Shown piece by piece: positions 43,041 through 53,087 of a stretch of DNA of 64,000 nt. Positions within the stretch are counted from its first letter, which is position 1. Each line of letters starts with the position of its first letter. The notes below the pieces were generated by a model, which was not told the origin of the DNA, did not search any database, and saw only the letters and a list, made by a program, of their open reading frames with translations. Position numbers and translations under genes: made by a program. The DNA comes from Streptomyces sp. Edi2 (GTDB lineage Bacteria; Actinomycetota; Actinomycetes; Streptomycetales; Streptomycetaceae): assembly GCF_040253635.1 (NCBI RefSeq), contig NZ_JBEJGX010000003.1:2790001-2854000 (forward strand), given 5' to 3'.

Positions 43041-44419
43041 CTTCCCCGCACCAGCCGGGAGCCGCACCGCCACCGGGCTGCCCGGCGCACGCCGCCGCCC
43101 CGTACCAGCAGGTGCCGGCCCAGCCCGACGCCCACACCCCGGTGAAGCTCTACGGACCGGACTTCGCCGCCGACCCGCACCGCGTCTACGACCAGTTGCG
43201 CCAGTTCGGTGCGCTGGCGCCGGTCGAGATCGCGCCGGAGGTGACCGCGATGCTGGTCACCGACTACCGGGCCGCCCTCGATCTGCTGCACGACGACGCC
43301 ACCTGGTCCAAGGACTCGCGGGAGTGGATGACCACGGTCCCGCCGGACTCGCCGGTCATGCCGATGCTGATGTGGCGCCCCAACCTCTTCTACGCCGACG
43401 GTCCTGCGCACGTCCGCTACCGGGACGTCGTCGTCGACAGCTTCAAGCTCGTCGAGCCGCACGAGCTGCGTGCCCGGGTCCACCACGCCGCGGACTCCCT
43501 GATCCGGCGCTTCGGCGCGCACGGCGAGGTCGATCTGATCGCCGACTATGCGCGGCTGATCCCGCTGCTGATGTTCAACAACCTCTTCGGGATGCCGGAT
43601 TCGTACAGCGACCGGCTCATCACGGCCATCGGGGGCATGCTGGACGGCAACTCCCCCGAGGAGGCCGCGGCCGCCAACGAGGCCTACACCAGCTACATCA
43701 TGGAGCTGGTCGGCTCCAAGAAGGCCGAGCGCGGGCCGGACCTGACCTCCTGGTTCATGGACCACCCCAACGCGCTCAACGACGAGGAACTGATCCACAA
43801 CATCATCCTCACGATGGGCGCGGGCCACGAACCGCTCGCCAACCTCATCGGCAACGCGCTGTCGCGGATGCTCTCCGACGACCGCTACTACCACACCCTC
43901 TCCGGCGGCGCGCTCACCGCGCACGACGCGCTCAACGAGGTGCTGTGGAACGACCCGCCGCTGGCCAACTACTCCGCGCACTTCCCGGTCCGTGACGTCT
44001 TCTTCCACGGCACCTGGGTGCGCAAGGGGCAGCTGGTGATGGTGTCGTACGCGGCCGCCAACAGCCAGTTCGACACCACCGGGCAGACGGGCCCCGGCTC
44101 GGGCGGCGGCTCGCACCTGTCCTGGGCGGCAGGACCGCATGCCTGCCCGGTGAAGCGGCACGCCCTGCTGATCGCCACCACCGCGATCGAGCGGCTGACC
44201 GCCTGGCTCTCGGACATCGAACTCGCCGTGGACGCACGCGAGTTGCAGTGGCGCAACGGTGCGTTCCACCGGGCCCTGGCCGCGCTCCCGGCCCGCTTCA
44301 CCCCCATCACCCCCGACCAGGCAGGAGCCACTCCATGGCACAACAGGGACAGCAGCCCTACGTCATCGACCCGGTCGGAAGCGACATCCACGGAGAGGCG
44401 GCCCGTCTCCGCGCGCTAG
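43037..44419 (+). CDS. Atypical cytochrome P450, CYP157-like, without ExxR
   Basis: GTG 43037 overlaps the cvnD stop as GTGA; product 460 residues. The heme Cys region is [13 protein letters not shown]: Cys present, but the usual Phe seven residues before is Trp/Ala-shifted and the Gly after Cys is Pro-Val. The K-helix reads NEVLW, with Trp in place of the ExxR Arg, and the I-helix [11 protein letters not shown] lacks the Thr for oxygen activation. Loss of ExxR is the known trait of the CYP157 family encoded in Streptomyces conservons. Its C-terminus overlaps the next P450 gene by 85 bases. Catalytic activity is doubtful or unusual. Confidence 0.88.
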   Translation: MTSPHQPGAAPPPGCPAHAAAPYQQVPAQPDAHTPVKLYGPDFAADPHRVYDQLRQFGALAPVEIAPEVTAMLVTDYRAALDLLHDDATWSKDSREWMTTVPPDSPVMPMLMWRPNLFYADGPAHVRYRDVVVDSFKLVEPHELRARVHHAADSLIRRFGAHGEVDLIADYARLIPLLMFNNLFGMPDSYSDRLITAIGGMLDGNSPEEAAAANEAYTSYIMELVGSKKAERGPDLTSWFMDHPNALNDEELIHNIILTMGAGHEPLANLIGNALSRMLSDDRYYHTLSGGALTAHDALNEVLWNDPPLANYSAHFPVRDVFFHGTWVRKGQLVMVSYAAANSQFDTTGQTGPGSGGGSHLSWAAGPHACPVKRHALLIATTAIERLTAWLSDIELAVDARELQWRNGAFHRALAALPARFTPITPDQAGATPWHNRDSSPTSSTRSEATSTERRPVSAR

Positions 44420-45570
44420 GCCCGCTGGCGCGCACCGAGCTCCCCGGCGGCATCGAGGCCTGGTCGGTCACCAGCCACACCCTGCTCAAGCAGCTGCTGA
44501 CCGACGACCGGGTCTCCAAGAACCCCCGGGAGCACTGGCCGCTGTGGCAGCGCGACGACATCCGCGGCAGCTGGCTGCAGTCGTGGATCGGCGTCACGAA
44601 CATGTTCACCGCGTACGGCGCCGACCACCGCCGGCTGCGCAAGCTGATCGCCCCCGCGTTCACCGCCCGCCGCACCGACGCCATGCTCCCGCGCGTGGAG
44701 GCCATCACCACGGCCCTCCTGGACGGCCTGGCCGCGCACCCCGCGGGCGAGCCCGTGGACCTGCGCGCCCGCTTCAACCACCCGCTGCCACTGCAGGTGA
44801 TCTGCGAGCTGTTCGGCTTCCCGGAGGGCGAGCAGCGCGCCGAACTCGCCCGTCTCGTCTCGGCCATCATGGACACCACGGCCACCCCGGAGCAGGCCGC
44901 CGCCACCGGCGCGGCCGTCCATGCGCTGCTGTCGGAGCTGGTCGCCGCCAAGCGCGAGCACCCGGCCGACGACCTGACGAGCCTGCTGGTCTGCGCGCGG
45001 GACGACGAGGGCGAGCGGATGACCGAGCAGGAACTTCTCGACACCCTCCTGCTCGTCATCGGCGCCGGCCACGAGACCACCGTCGACCTCCTCGGCAACG
45101 CCGTGCACGCCCTGCTGACCCACCCCGAACAGCTCGCGCTGGTGCTGTCGGGCGACGTCCCCTGGAACGATGTGATCGAGGAGACGCTGCGCTGGGCCCC
45201 CAGCATCGCGGCGCTCCCGCTCCGCTTCGCCGTGGCGGACATCGAGGTCCCGGGCGGCCCCACCATCCGCAAGGGCGAGGCGATCCTCCCGGCGTACGCG
45301 GCGGCCGGCCGTGACCCCGCGTTCCACGGCGAGAGGGCCGACGGCTTCGACGTCCGGCGCACCCGCCAGGAGCACCTGGCGTTCGGCCACGGCGTCCACC
45401 ACTGCCTGGGTGCCCCGCTGGCCCGTATGGAGGCGCGGACCGCGCTGCCGGCCCTCTTCGCCCGCTTCCCGGACCTCCAACTGGCCGTACCGTCCGAGGA
45501 GTTGGCGCCGACGGACGGCTTCATCTCGGGCGGTCTGCGCAGCCTGCCGGTGCGTCTCCGGTGCGCCTGA
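44335..45570 (+). CDS. Cytochrome P450, CYP154-like
   Basis: ATG 44335 after AGGAG gives 411 residues with all class features: I-helix [15 protein letters not shown], ExxR as EETLRW, and heme loop [18 protein letters not shown] with axial Cys. It should be a soluble monooxygenase needing ferredoxin partners, none of which are encoded here. It starts 85 bases before the end of the CYP157-like gene, the usual CYP157-CYP154 tandem of conservons. Substrate unknown; in conservon systems it may make or alter a signal. Confidence 0.93.
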   Translation: MAQQGQQPYVIDPVGSDIHGEAARLRALGPLARTELPGGIEAWSVTSHTLLKQLLTDDRVSKNPREHWPLWQRDDIRGSWLQSWIGVTNMFTAYGADHRRLRKLIAPAFTARRTDAMLPRVEAITTALLDGLAAHPAGEPVDLRARFNHPLPLQVICELFGFPEGEQRAELARLVSAIMDTTATPEQAAATGAAVHALLSELVAAKREHPADDLTSLLVCARDDEGERMTEQELLDTLLLVIGAGHETTVDLLGNAVHALLTHPEQLALVLSGDVPWNDVIEETLRWAPSIAALPLRFAVADIEVPGGPTIRKGEAILPAYAAAGRDPAFHGERADGFDVRRTRQEHLAFGHGVHHCLGAPLARMEARTALPALFARFPDLQLAVPSEELAPTDGFISGGLRSLPVRLRCA

Positions 45571-45735
45571 CGCCGGGCTGAACCGCCCGGACGCTGCCGG
45601 TGTCCGACCCCGTCGTCCTGCTGGGGTGGCGGGGTCTTTCCGGCTCCCGTGCGGCCGTCGCGCCGCGGGCCGGTCGGGCGCATCCGGCCGTCGTGCCGCG
45701 GGCCGGTCGGCGCATCCGGCCGGTCGTCCCGCCCC

Positions 45736-46446
45736 TCAGGACGGGGTGCGCGCCGCCGCCAGCAGCCGGTTGGTGTCGGCGGGGCGGAGCGTCAGGGCGC
45801 TGCCGACGGTGCTCAGCACCTCGCGCTCCGCGGGCGTGTAGGAGCCGTCCGCGAGAGCGATACGGGCGCCCTGGAGGAGGATCGCCTCCCGGCCGGCGGG
45901 GGCGAGGTGCGGGGCGAGCGGTTCCAGGGCCTCGTGGAGCTCTATGGCCAGCGCGGTGCCGCACGGGTCCAGACCCTGGGGCGCGCAGTGACCGCCGGTG
46001 ACCGCGCCGTAGGTGCCGGTGAGCCGGCCGGTGTCGGCGGCGAGGGCGGCGAGCAGGGTCAGCAGTTCGTCCTCGGAGCAGTCCGCGAAGCCGGCCGCGC
46101 GGACCGTGCCGACGGCGGCGTCGCGGACGGCGCGGGAGGACGTGCCCCCGGCGGCGAGCAGCGCGAGGGTGACGGTGTGGACGGCGTCCCTGAGCATCGC
46201 GGAGAAGCGGACGGTGGTGGGGTGGTCGAGGGCGTCCGGGCCGAAGTGGCCGTGGCAGGCCGAGCACTCCAGGACCGGGCCGGTGGCACCGCGGGGCACG
46301 AGCGGGACACCGAGGACGGTGAGACGGCGGCGGCCTGCCCGGCGGAGGTAGTTGCGGTCCCCGCCGCAGTCCGGACAGAAGAACTCGCCATCGGCGACGG
46401 TGCGCCAGGACGTGCGCACACCCATCACACACATCTTGTGCCTCAC
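45736..46446 (-). CDS. TerB-like protein with N-terminal zinc ribbon
   Basis: Start at GTG 46446 after GGAGGG (ATG 46434 and 46425 are alternatives); product 236 residues. The N-terminus has two Cys pairs, FFCPDCGGDRNYLRR and LECSACHGHFG, forming a probable zinc ribbon (about 20-60). The remainder is helical with a TerB-like end: AILLQGARIALADGSYTPAEREVLSTVGSAL. TerB proteins are acidic, membrane-associated stress proteins; here no other ter genes are near, so tellurite resistance is not implied. The combination suggests a scaffold or sensor. Confidence 0.78.
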   Translation of the reverse strand: MRHKMCVMGVRTSWRTVADGEFFCPDCGGDRNYLRRAGRRRLTVLGVPLVPRGATGPVLECSACHGHFGPDALDHPTTVRFSAMLRDAVHTVTLALLAAGGTSSRAVRDAAVGTVRAAGFADCSEDELLTLLAALAADTGRLTGTYGAVTGGHCAPQGLDPCGTALAIELHEALEPLAPHLAPAGREAILLQGARIALADGSYTPAEREVLSTVGSALTLRPADTNRLLAAARTPS

Positions 46447-46773
46447 GTCAGCCCTCCGTAACTCCCCCGTAGCCCTCCGGGCACGGGTGGGGGTCCCCAG
46501 CGGTACCTGGGGGACTACCCCGTGGCCCCTCGCCGTATGGGACGTGATGTTAGCCACATACGTGATGTGGCGTCAGCACCTCGTACCGGACAACTGGCCG
46601 GATGACGAAGGCCTCTGCCCCCGGTACGGGCGGGGCAGAGGCCTGCGGGCGCTGTGAACCGCGTGGCTACGAGGAGGCGGGCGGCGGGTGAGGCGGTTGC
46701 GGGCCCCGGTGGCGCCGCGGTCCCGGCTTGGCCAAAACGGTGAGGGTGCGGCGGGAGCGCACCGGGTTCCCCG
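46447..46773. other. Intergenic upstream of the TerB-like gene
   Basis: No gene supported. It contains the lipase terminator listed separately and, near 46550-46570, a ccacatacgtgatgtgg inverted repeat (CCACATacgtgATGTGG) that may be an operator for the TerB-like gene. Confidence 0.5.
46609..46644 (-). terminator. Terminator after the SGNH lipase gene
   Basis: AGGCCTCTGCCCC and GGGGCAGAGGCCT form a perfect 13-bp stem around a 10-base loop, about 130 bases beyond the lipase stop. Confidence 0.75.
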
Positions 46774-47808
46774 TCACCCCATCGAGGTCATCAGGGCCCG
46801 GGTCACCTGGTGTGCCTGGTTGTCCAGGCCGCGGGCGTTGGGGTGGACGAAGGTGCAGGCCTCGCCGGAGCCGGGGATGGTCTTGCACAGCTCCGACGGC
46901 GTGTCGGTCTGGTCGCCGTCACCGGTGAGGTTGTCCCGGACGCCGTACATCCACTTCGCGTCCCCGCTCCGGCACACCCCGTGGTTCACACTGGGCCCGT
47001 AGGTGTCGACATAGAGCGCGGCGTGCTCCTCGGCGTGCCGGTGGAGCAGCCCGTTCAGACGCTTTTCGAGCCCGTCCAGCCAGGGCATGTCGCCCTTCTT
47101 GACGCTGCCGAGCTGGTTCCAGTGCAGGAACGAACAGCCGGAGCTGTCCGGGACGATGGCGGGGTAGCCGACGACGGCGATCCTCGCCTGCGGTGCGCGC
47201 CGGTGGATCACCGTCATCATGTGCGCGAAGTCGGCGTCGAGCTGCGCGAACCGCTCCTCCAGCCAGCTCGCCCCCTCGCCCCCGCCGGTGTAGTGGTCGG
47301 TGCAGGGCTTGGTCTGCAGGGGCTTGGTGATGCCCAGTTCGAGGCAGGTGCTCACGATGGACCCGAAGCCGAGGGAGTTGCCGCCGATGCCGACGGTGAC
47401 GTAGTCGGTGGTGGGGGACAGCGCTTCCACCTGCGGGGGCAGATCGGACCAGCCGCCCGGCGGCGGGATCGACGGCGGCCCGTAGATCTTGGCGGCCGGC
47501 TGGGGTCCCAAGACCCCGTCGACCACCTCGGCGGCCCCGCAGGTCGCATCCGTCAGGTGGAACCCCAGCTGACGGGCGACCTGGTGCGGGTAGTTGCGCG
47601 CGGAGCGGCCGCAGCCGTCGTCCTCCTCCCAGGGGCGGACGAACACCCCGGCGCTGTAGGAGTCGCCGAGCGCCACGTACTCCGGCCGGTCCGCGGCCCG
47701 GGCCGGGGCGCCCGAGGCCGCCGGGGCGAAGGCTGCGGCCACCACGGCCAGCGAGGCGGTCGCCGCCACGAGGAGCCGGGAGAGTGCGGGCATGCCGTGT
47801 CTGCTCAT
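46774..47808 (-). CDS. Secreted SGNH/GDSL lipase-esterase
   Basis: ATG 47808 has AAGGA eight bases before; product 344 residues. A signal peptide (SRLLVAATASLAVVAAAFAP, cleaved near AARA) precedes block I YVALGDSYSAGVFVRP with the catalytic Ser, block III VTVGIGGNSLGFG with Gly and Asn, and block V FVHPNARGLDNQAHQVT with the catalytic His (and the nearby Pro-Asn). Six Cys are positioned as three disulfides as in Streptomyces extracellular lipases. It acts outside the cell on acyl esters. Transcribed alone, with its own terminator. Confidence 0.94.
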   Translation of the reverse strand: MSRHGMPALSRLLVAATASLAVVAAAFAPAASGAPARAADRPEYVALGDSYSAGVFVRPWEEDDGCGRSARNYPHQVARQLGFHLTDATCGAAEVVDGVLGPQPAAKIYGPPSIPPPGGWSDLPPQVEALSPTTDYVTVGIGGNSLGFGSIVSTCLELGITKPLQTKPCTDHYTGGGEGASWLEERFAQLDADFAHMMTVIHRRAPQARIAVVGYPAIVPDSSGCSFLHWNQLGSVKKGDMPWLDGLEKRLNGLLHRHAEEHAALYVDTYGPSVNHGVCRSGDAKWMYGVRDNLTGDGDQTDTPSELCKTIPGSGEACTFVHPNARGLDNQAHQVTRALMTSMG

Positions 47809-47938
47809 CTGCACGTCCTTGGTGTCCGGCGTCGCGGCCTGTCCGACGAACGCCCGTCACCAAACGTACTGATGTGCTTACTGACTGTGATGCAAAGGGG
47901 ATTCAAACCCCACCATCAGGTGGCGGGGTCGCACAACG

Positions 47939-47973
47939 GCGCCCCCGCCGCTCGGGGAGAGCGACGGGGGCGC
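47939..47973 (-). terminator. leuA terminator
   Basis: GCGCCCCCG-c-CGCTC and GAGCG-a-CGGGGGCGC form a long stem, 53 bases after the leuA stop on its strand. A 14-bp tandem repeat (gtgcggaacgggtg, 47974-48015) fills the space between. Confidence 0.8.
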
Positions 47974-48025
47974 GTGCGGAACGGGTGGTGCGGAACGGGT
48001 GGTGCGGAACGGTGCGGCTGCCGGG

Positions 48026-49855
<1,830 letters not shown>

Positions 49856-49863
49856 TCAGGGAG

Positions 49864-49917
49864 GGCCGACGGGGCGAAAACATCGCAACACCGAACTCCG
49901 CGGGGAGGGGGTCGGCC
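49864..49917 (-). promoter_or_regulatory. Attenuator-like pairing between leader ORF and leuA
   Basis: On the minus strand GGCCGAC, just after the leader stop, can pair with GTCGGCC 40 bases later. A second short self-complementary block (ggggaccccc) follows near 49830-49845. The exact terminator and antiterminator cannot be settled by eye. Confidence 0.5.
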
Positions 49918-49922
49918 TACGA

Positions 49923-49970
49923 CTACAGGCCCTCACCGCGGCAGCTAAGGAGAAGCAGCCCGAAACGCAT
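49923..49970 (-). CDS. leuA leader peptide
   Basis: A 15-residue ORF, MRFGLLLLSCRGEGL, with four consecutive Leu codons (CTG CTT CTC CTT) and a fifth before the stop. It lies 118 bases upstream of leuA on the same strand. Ribosome stalling at these codons under leucine shortage is the classical attenuation signal, and similar leaders are known for Streptomyces leuA. Confidence 0.8.
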   Translation of the reverse strand: MRFGLLLLSCRGEGL

Positions 49971-50129
49971 GATGCACAGCACCTTAGCCGAGGTCGGCCC
50001 TGGAGGGCGGTCGCGTATCAGTATGCGGGACCGGGCGGACTTTGTTCCCCAAATGCGACCAACCACACTTTTTCGGGAATTTCGGCCGCAGGCAGTGACA
50101 GCCGCATTACACAGTGCCACCTTTTGTGC

Positions 50130-51218
50130 ATGGACCTCAACGACGCGCAGCCAGTTCCCGCCACCGGCCACACGCCCGTCTTCTGCACGATCATCCCGCC
50201 GCACATCCTCGACAACCTGGCGCAGTCCGACGACCCGGAGCGGCACGAGCCCGCCCGCCGCACCCTGGAGCACGACCACGTACGGCGGACCGAGCGCCGC
50301 GAGATCGCCGCCCGGGGCGGACTGACCCCGGGAGAACCCGGCGCCGCCCCCGGCAAGCCGAACCGCACCGTCTACGACGCCAGGCACCAGGAGAACCTGC
50401 CCGGTCACAAGGTGCACGCGGAGGCGGACGGCCCCGTCAAGGACGCCTCCGTCAACCGCGCCCACGCCGGTCTCGGTGCCACCTTCGAGCTCTACCTCAA
50501 GATCTACGGCCGGAAGTCCATCGACGGCGCCGGCCTGCCGCTCAACGCCACCGTCCACTATGGCCGGAAGTACGACAACGCCTTCTGGGACGGCGAGCGG
50601 ATGGTCTTCGGCGACGGCGACAACGACCTGTTCAAGGACTTCACCATCCCCGTCGACGTCATCGGCCACGAGCTCACCCACGGCGTCACGCAGTACACCG
50701 CCAACCTCACCTACGAGGGCCAGCCCGGCGCCCTCAACGAGTCCGTCTCCGACGTCTTCGGCGTGCTGATCAAGCAGTACGCCCTCGGCCAGACCACCGA
50801 CCAGGCCGACTGGCTGATCGGCGCCGACCTCCTCGGCCCGAACGTCACCGGCAAGGCGCTGCGCTCGATGAAGGCCCCGGGCACCGCGTACGACGACGAC
50901 GTCCTGGGCAAGGACCCGCAGCCCGCCACGATGAAGGGCTACGTCCGCACCACCGACGACAACGGCGGCGTCCACATCAACTCCGGCATCCCCAACCACG
51001 CCTTCTACCTGGCCGCCACCGCCCTCGGCGGCAAGGCCTGGGAGCGGGCGGGGCAGGTCTGGTACGACGTCCTGACCGGCGGCAAGCTCTCCTCGGACGC
51101 GCAGTTCGCCGACTTCGCGGCCCTGACCGTCAAGGCCGCCCAGGCCCGCTTCGGGGCCGGCGACGAGCACGAGGCCGTGGTCAAGGCCTGGACCCAGGTC
51201 GGCGTGACCCCGAAGTAG
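50130..51218 (+). CDS. M4-family metallopeptidase, protealysin-like
   Basis: ATG 50130 gives 362 residues. There is no signal peptide. A short propeptide of about 75 residues carries VFCTIIPPHILDNLA, the hallmark of protealysin-like precursors, instead of the long FTP propeptide. Catalytic features: HELTH at 180-184, the third zinc ligand in ALNESVSDVFG, and the transition-state His in GGVHINSGIPNHAFYL. It is therefore likely active after autocleavage. The next gene encodes an emfourin-like inhibitor, which matches the known protealysin-emfourin pairing. It may act inside the cell or leave by a non-classical route. Confidence 0.93.
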   Translation: MDLNDAQPVPATGHTPVFCTIIPPHILDNLAQSDDPERHEPARRTLEHDHVRRTERREIAARGGLTPGEPGAAPGKPNRTVYDARHQENLPGHKVHAEADGPVKDASVNRAHAGLGATFELYLKIYGRKSIDGAGLPLNATVHYGRKYDNAFWDGERMVFGDGDNDLFKDFTIPVDVIGHELTHGVTQYTANLTYEGQPGALNESVSDVFGVLIKQYALGQTTDQADWLIGADLLGPNVTGKALRSMKAPGTAYDDDVLGKDPQPATMKGYVRTTDDNGGVHINSGIPNHAFYLAATALGGKAWERAGQVWYDVLTGGKLSSDAQFADFAALTVKAAQARFGAGDEHEAVVKAWTQVGVTPK

Positions 51219-51330
51219 CGGCGCCACGAGGTCCGCGGGGCGGGCGGCGCCGGCAGGCGCGGCCGCCCCGCGCACGGTTAGCGTGGCCGTACGGGGTAGA
51301 AGTCCGTCGGAGGACGTCGGAGGAGTCGTT

Positions 51331-51597
51331 ATGCGCATTCACGTTCATCGCACCGGCGGTTTTGCGGGCGTCGACCGCCGCGCCGAGGTCGACACCTCGG
51401 GCCGCCCGGACGCCGAGGACTGGCAGAGCCTGGCCAAGGACGCCGTCGCCACCGCCCGCACCGAGCCCCCCGTCGGAGTCCCGGACGGCTTCAGCTACCA
51501 GATCACGGTCGACGGCCGGACGGTCTACTGCTCCGACCCCCGCCTCACCGACGAGCAGCGCAAGCTGATCACCAAGGTGATGAAGGAAGGGGCGTAA
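51331..51597 (+). CDS. Emfourin-like protealysin inhibitor
   Basis: 88 residues from an ATG after AGGAGTCG. The start MRIHVHRTGGFAGVDRRAEV contains the conserved RTGGFAG-type hairpin of emfourins, followed by DWQSLAKDAVATA, GFSYQITVDGRTV and LTDEQRKLITKVM. Emfourins bind the active site of M4 protealysin-like proteases encoded next to them. The gene follows the protease by 112 bases on the same strand. Assignment rests on motif, size and neighbour. Confidence 0.85.
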   Translation: MRIHVHRTGGFAGVDRRAEVDTSGRPDAEDWQSLAKDAVATARTEPPVGVPDGFSYQITVDGRTVYCSDPRLTDEQRKLITKVMKEGA

Positions 51598-51676
51598 GGG
51601 CCAGGGGCACCACCAGGTCCCGCCCCCGCCCGGGCCAGGCCGGCGCGGCATGCAACTTCCCGCCGCCGCTTGCCCC

Positions 51677-51705
51677 TTGACACTGTTACCGCCGGTTACA
51701 AAGAT
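51677..51705 (+). promoter_or_regulatory. Promoter with operator for the GH1-MFS operon
   Basis: TTGACA, 17 bases, AAAGAT; the spacer contains the near-perfect palindrome TGTTACCG-c-CGGTTACA (51684-51700), typical of a LacI-family operator. Transcription would start about two bases before the ATG at 51714. Confidence 0.7.
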
Positions 51706-51713
51706 CCGGTGGC

Positions 51714-53087
51714 ATGACGAGCGAACCGGTGTCCGACGCGCTGCCCCGCTTCCCCCGTGACTTCGTCTGGGGGGTGTCCACGTCCGCCGCGCAGATCGAG
51801 GGGGCGGTGGCGGACGGGGGGCGCGGGCGGTCCGTGTGGGATGTGTTCGCGGCGGAGGCCGGGCGGATCAAGGACGGGTCGGACGCCCGGGTGGCAACCG
51901 GTCACTACCACCGGTACCGGGAGGACGTGGGGCTGCTCCGGGAGCTCGGGGTCGGGGCGTACCGGTTCTCGGTGGCCTGGCCACGGGTGGTGCCGGACGG
52001 GGACGGGGCGGTCAACGGCGCGGGGCTGGACTTCTACGACCGGCTGGTGGACGCGTTGCTGGCGGCGGGGGTCGCACCGGTGCCGACGCTCTTCCACTGG
52101 GACACCCCGCAGGCGCTGGAGGAGCGCGGCGGCTGGCTCCGGCGGGAGACCGCCGAGCGCTTCGCGGCGTATGCGGACGTGGTGGCGGGGCGGCTCGGGG
52201 ACCGGGTGGAGCGGTGGATCACGCTCAACGAGCCCGCCGAGGTGACCTTGCTGGGCTACGGGCTGGGCCAGCATGCGCCGGGCCGGCAGCTGCTGTTCGA
52301 GGCGCTGCCGGCCGCGCACCATCAACTGCTGGGACACGGGCTGGCCGTGCAGGCACTGCGGGCCCGCGGGGCGCGGAGCATCGGGATCGCCAACTCCCAC
52401 GGTCCGACCTGGACCGCGAGTGCGTCGGAGGCGGACACCGCGGCGGCGGATCTGTACGACCTGCTGCTCAACCGGCTGTTCGCGGAGCCGGTGCTCCTGG
52501 GCCGGTATCCGGACGAGGAGCTGGCGGCGCTGCTGCCGGGCCCGGTCGCGGACGACCTGAAGGTGATCGGGCAGCCGCTGGACTGGTACGGGATCAACTA
52601 CTACCAGCCGACGCTGGTGGGCGCCCCGGGCGCGGACGGTACCGCGGCAGCCGACTTCGGCGGGATCCGGCTGCCGCCCGAACTTCCCTTCGCGCCCCGG
52701 GAGATCGAGGGCTACCCCCGCACCGACTTCGGGTGGCCGGTGGTGCCCGGGGCGCTGACCGAGCTGCTGGTGTCCTTCCGGGAGCGGTACGGGGACCGGC
52801 TGCCGCCCGTCGTGATCACCGAGAACGGGTGCTCGTACGAGGGCGTCGAGGACCGGGAGCGGATCGCGTTCCTGGACGGGCATCTGCGGGCGCTGCATGC
52901 GGCGATGGCGGCCGGCGTCGATGTCCGCGGGTACTTCGTGTGGTCGCTGCTGGACAACTTCGAGTGGGCGGAGGGGTACGCCCGGCGGTTCGGGCTGGTG
53001 CACGTGGACTACGCGACCCTGGAGCGGACGCCCAAGGCCTCCTACCACTGGCTGCAAGGCGTGCTGCGGGAGCAGGCCCGGGGATGA
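51714..53087 (+). CDS. Beta-glucosidase, GH1
   Basis: A 457-residue cytoplasmic GH1 enzyme. The N-terminal signature is FPRDFVWGVSTSAAQIEGA, the acid/base Glu173 lies in ITLNEP, and the nucleophile Glu370 in VITENGCSYEG; YFVWSLLDNFEWAEGY near the end completes the active site. It hydrolyses beta-glucosides such as cellobiose to glucose. No signal peptide is present, so substrates must be imported, plausibly by the MFS carrier coupled to it by an ATGA overlap. The mRNA appears leaderless. Confidence 0.96.
   Translation: MTSEPVSDALPRFPRDFVWGVSTSAAQIEGAVADGGRGRSVWDVFAAEAGRIKDGSDARVATGHYHRYREDVGLLRELGVGAYRFSVAWPRVVPDGDGAVNGAGLDFYDRLVDALLAAGVAPVPTLFHWDTPQALEERGGWLRRETAERFAAYADVVAGRLGDRVERWITLNEPAEVTLLGYGLGQHAPGRQLLFEALPAAHHQLLGHGLAVQALRARGARSIGIANSHGPTWTASASEADTAAADLYDLLLNRLFAEPVLLGRYPDEELAALLPGPVADDLKVIGQPLDWYGINYYQPTLVGAPGADGTAAADFGGIRLPPELPFAPREIEGYPRTDFGWPVVPGALTELLVSFRERYGDRLPPVVITENGCSYEGVEDRERIAFLDGHLRALHAAMAAGVDVRGYFVWSLLDNFEWAEGYARRFGLVHVDYATLERTPKASYHWLQGVLREQARG

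Noticed and set aside
40222..45570. Biosynthetic gene cluster suggested by two P450 genes
   Set aside because: The P450 genes belong to the conservon; no synthase, transferase or export genes accompany them.
45736..46446. Tellurite resistance determinant
   Set aside because: Only a TerB-like domain is seen; none of the other ter genes is nearby.
47889..47920. tRNA T-arm-like sequence (ggggattcaaacccc)
   Set aside because: The loop does not match the TTC consensus on either strand, and no acceptor stem, anticodon arm or CCA end can be drawn around it.
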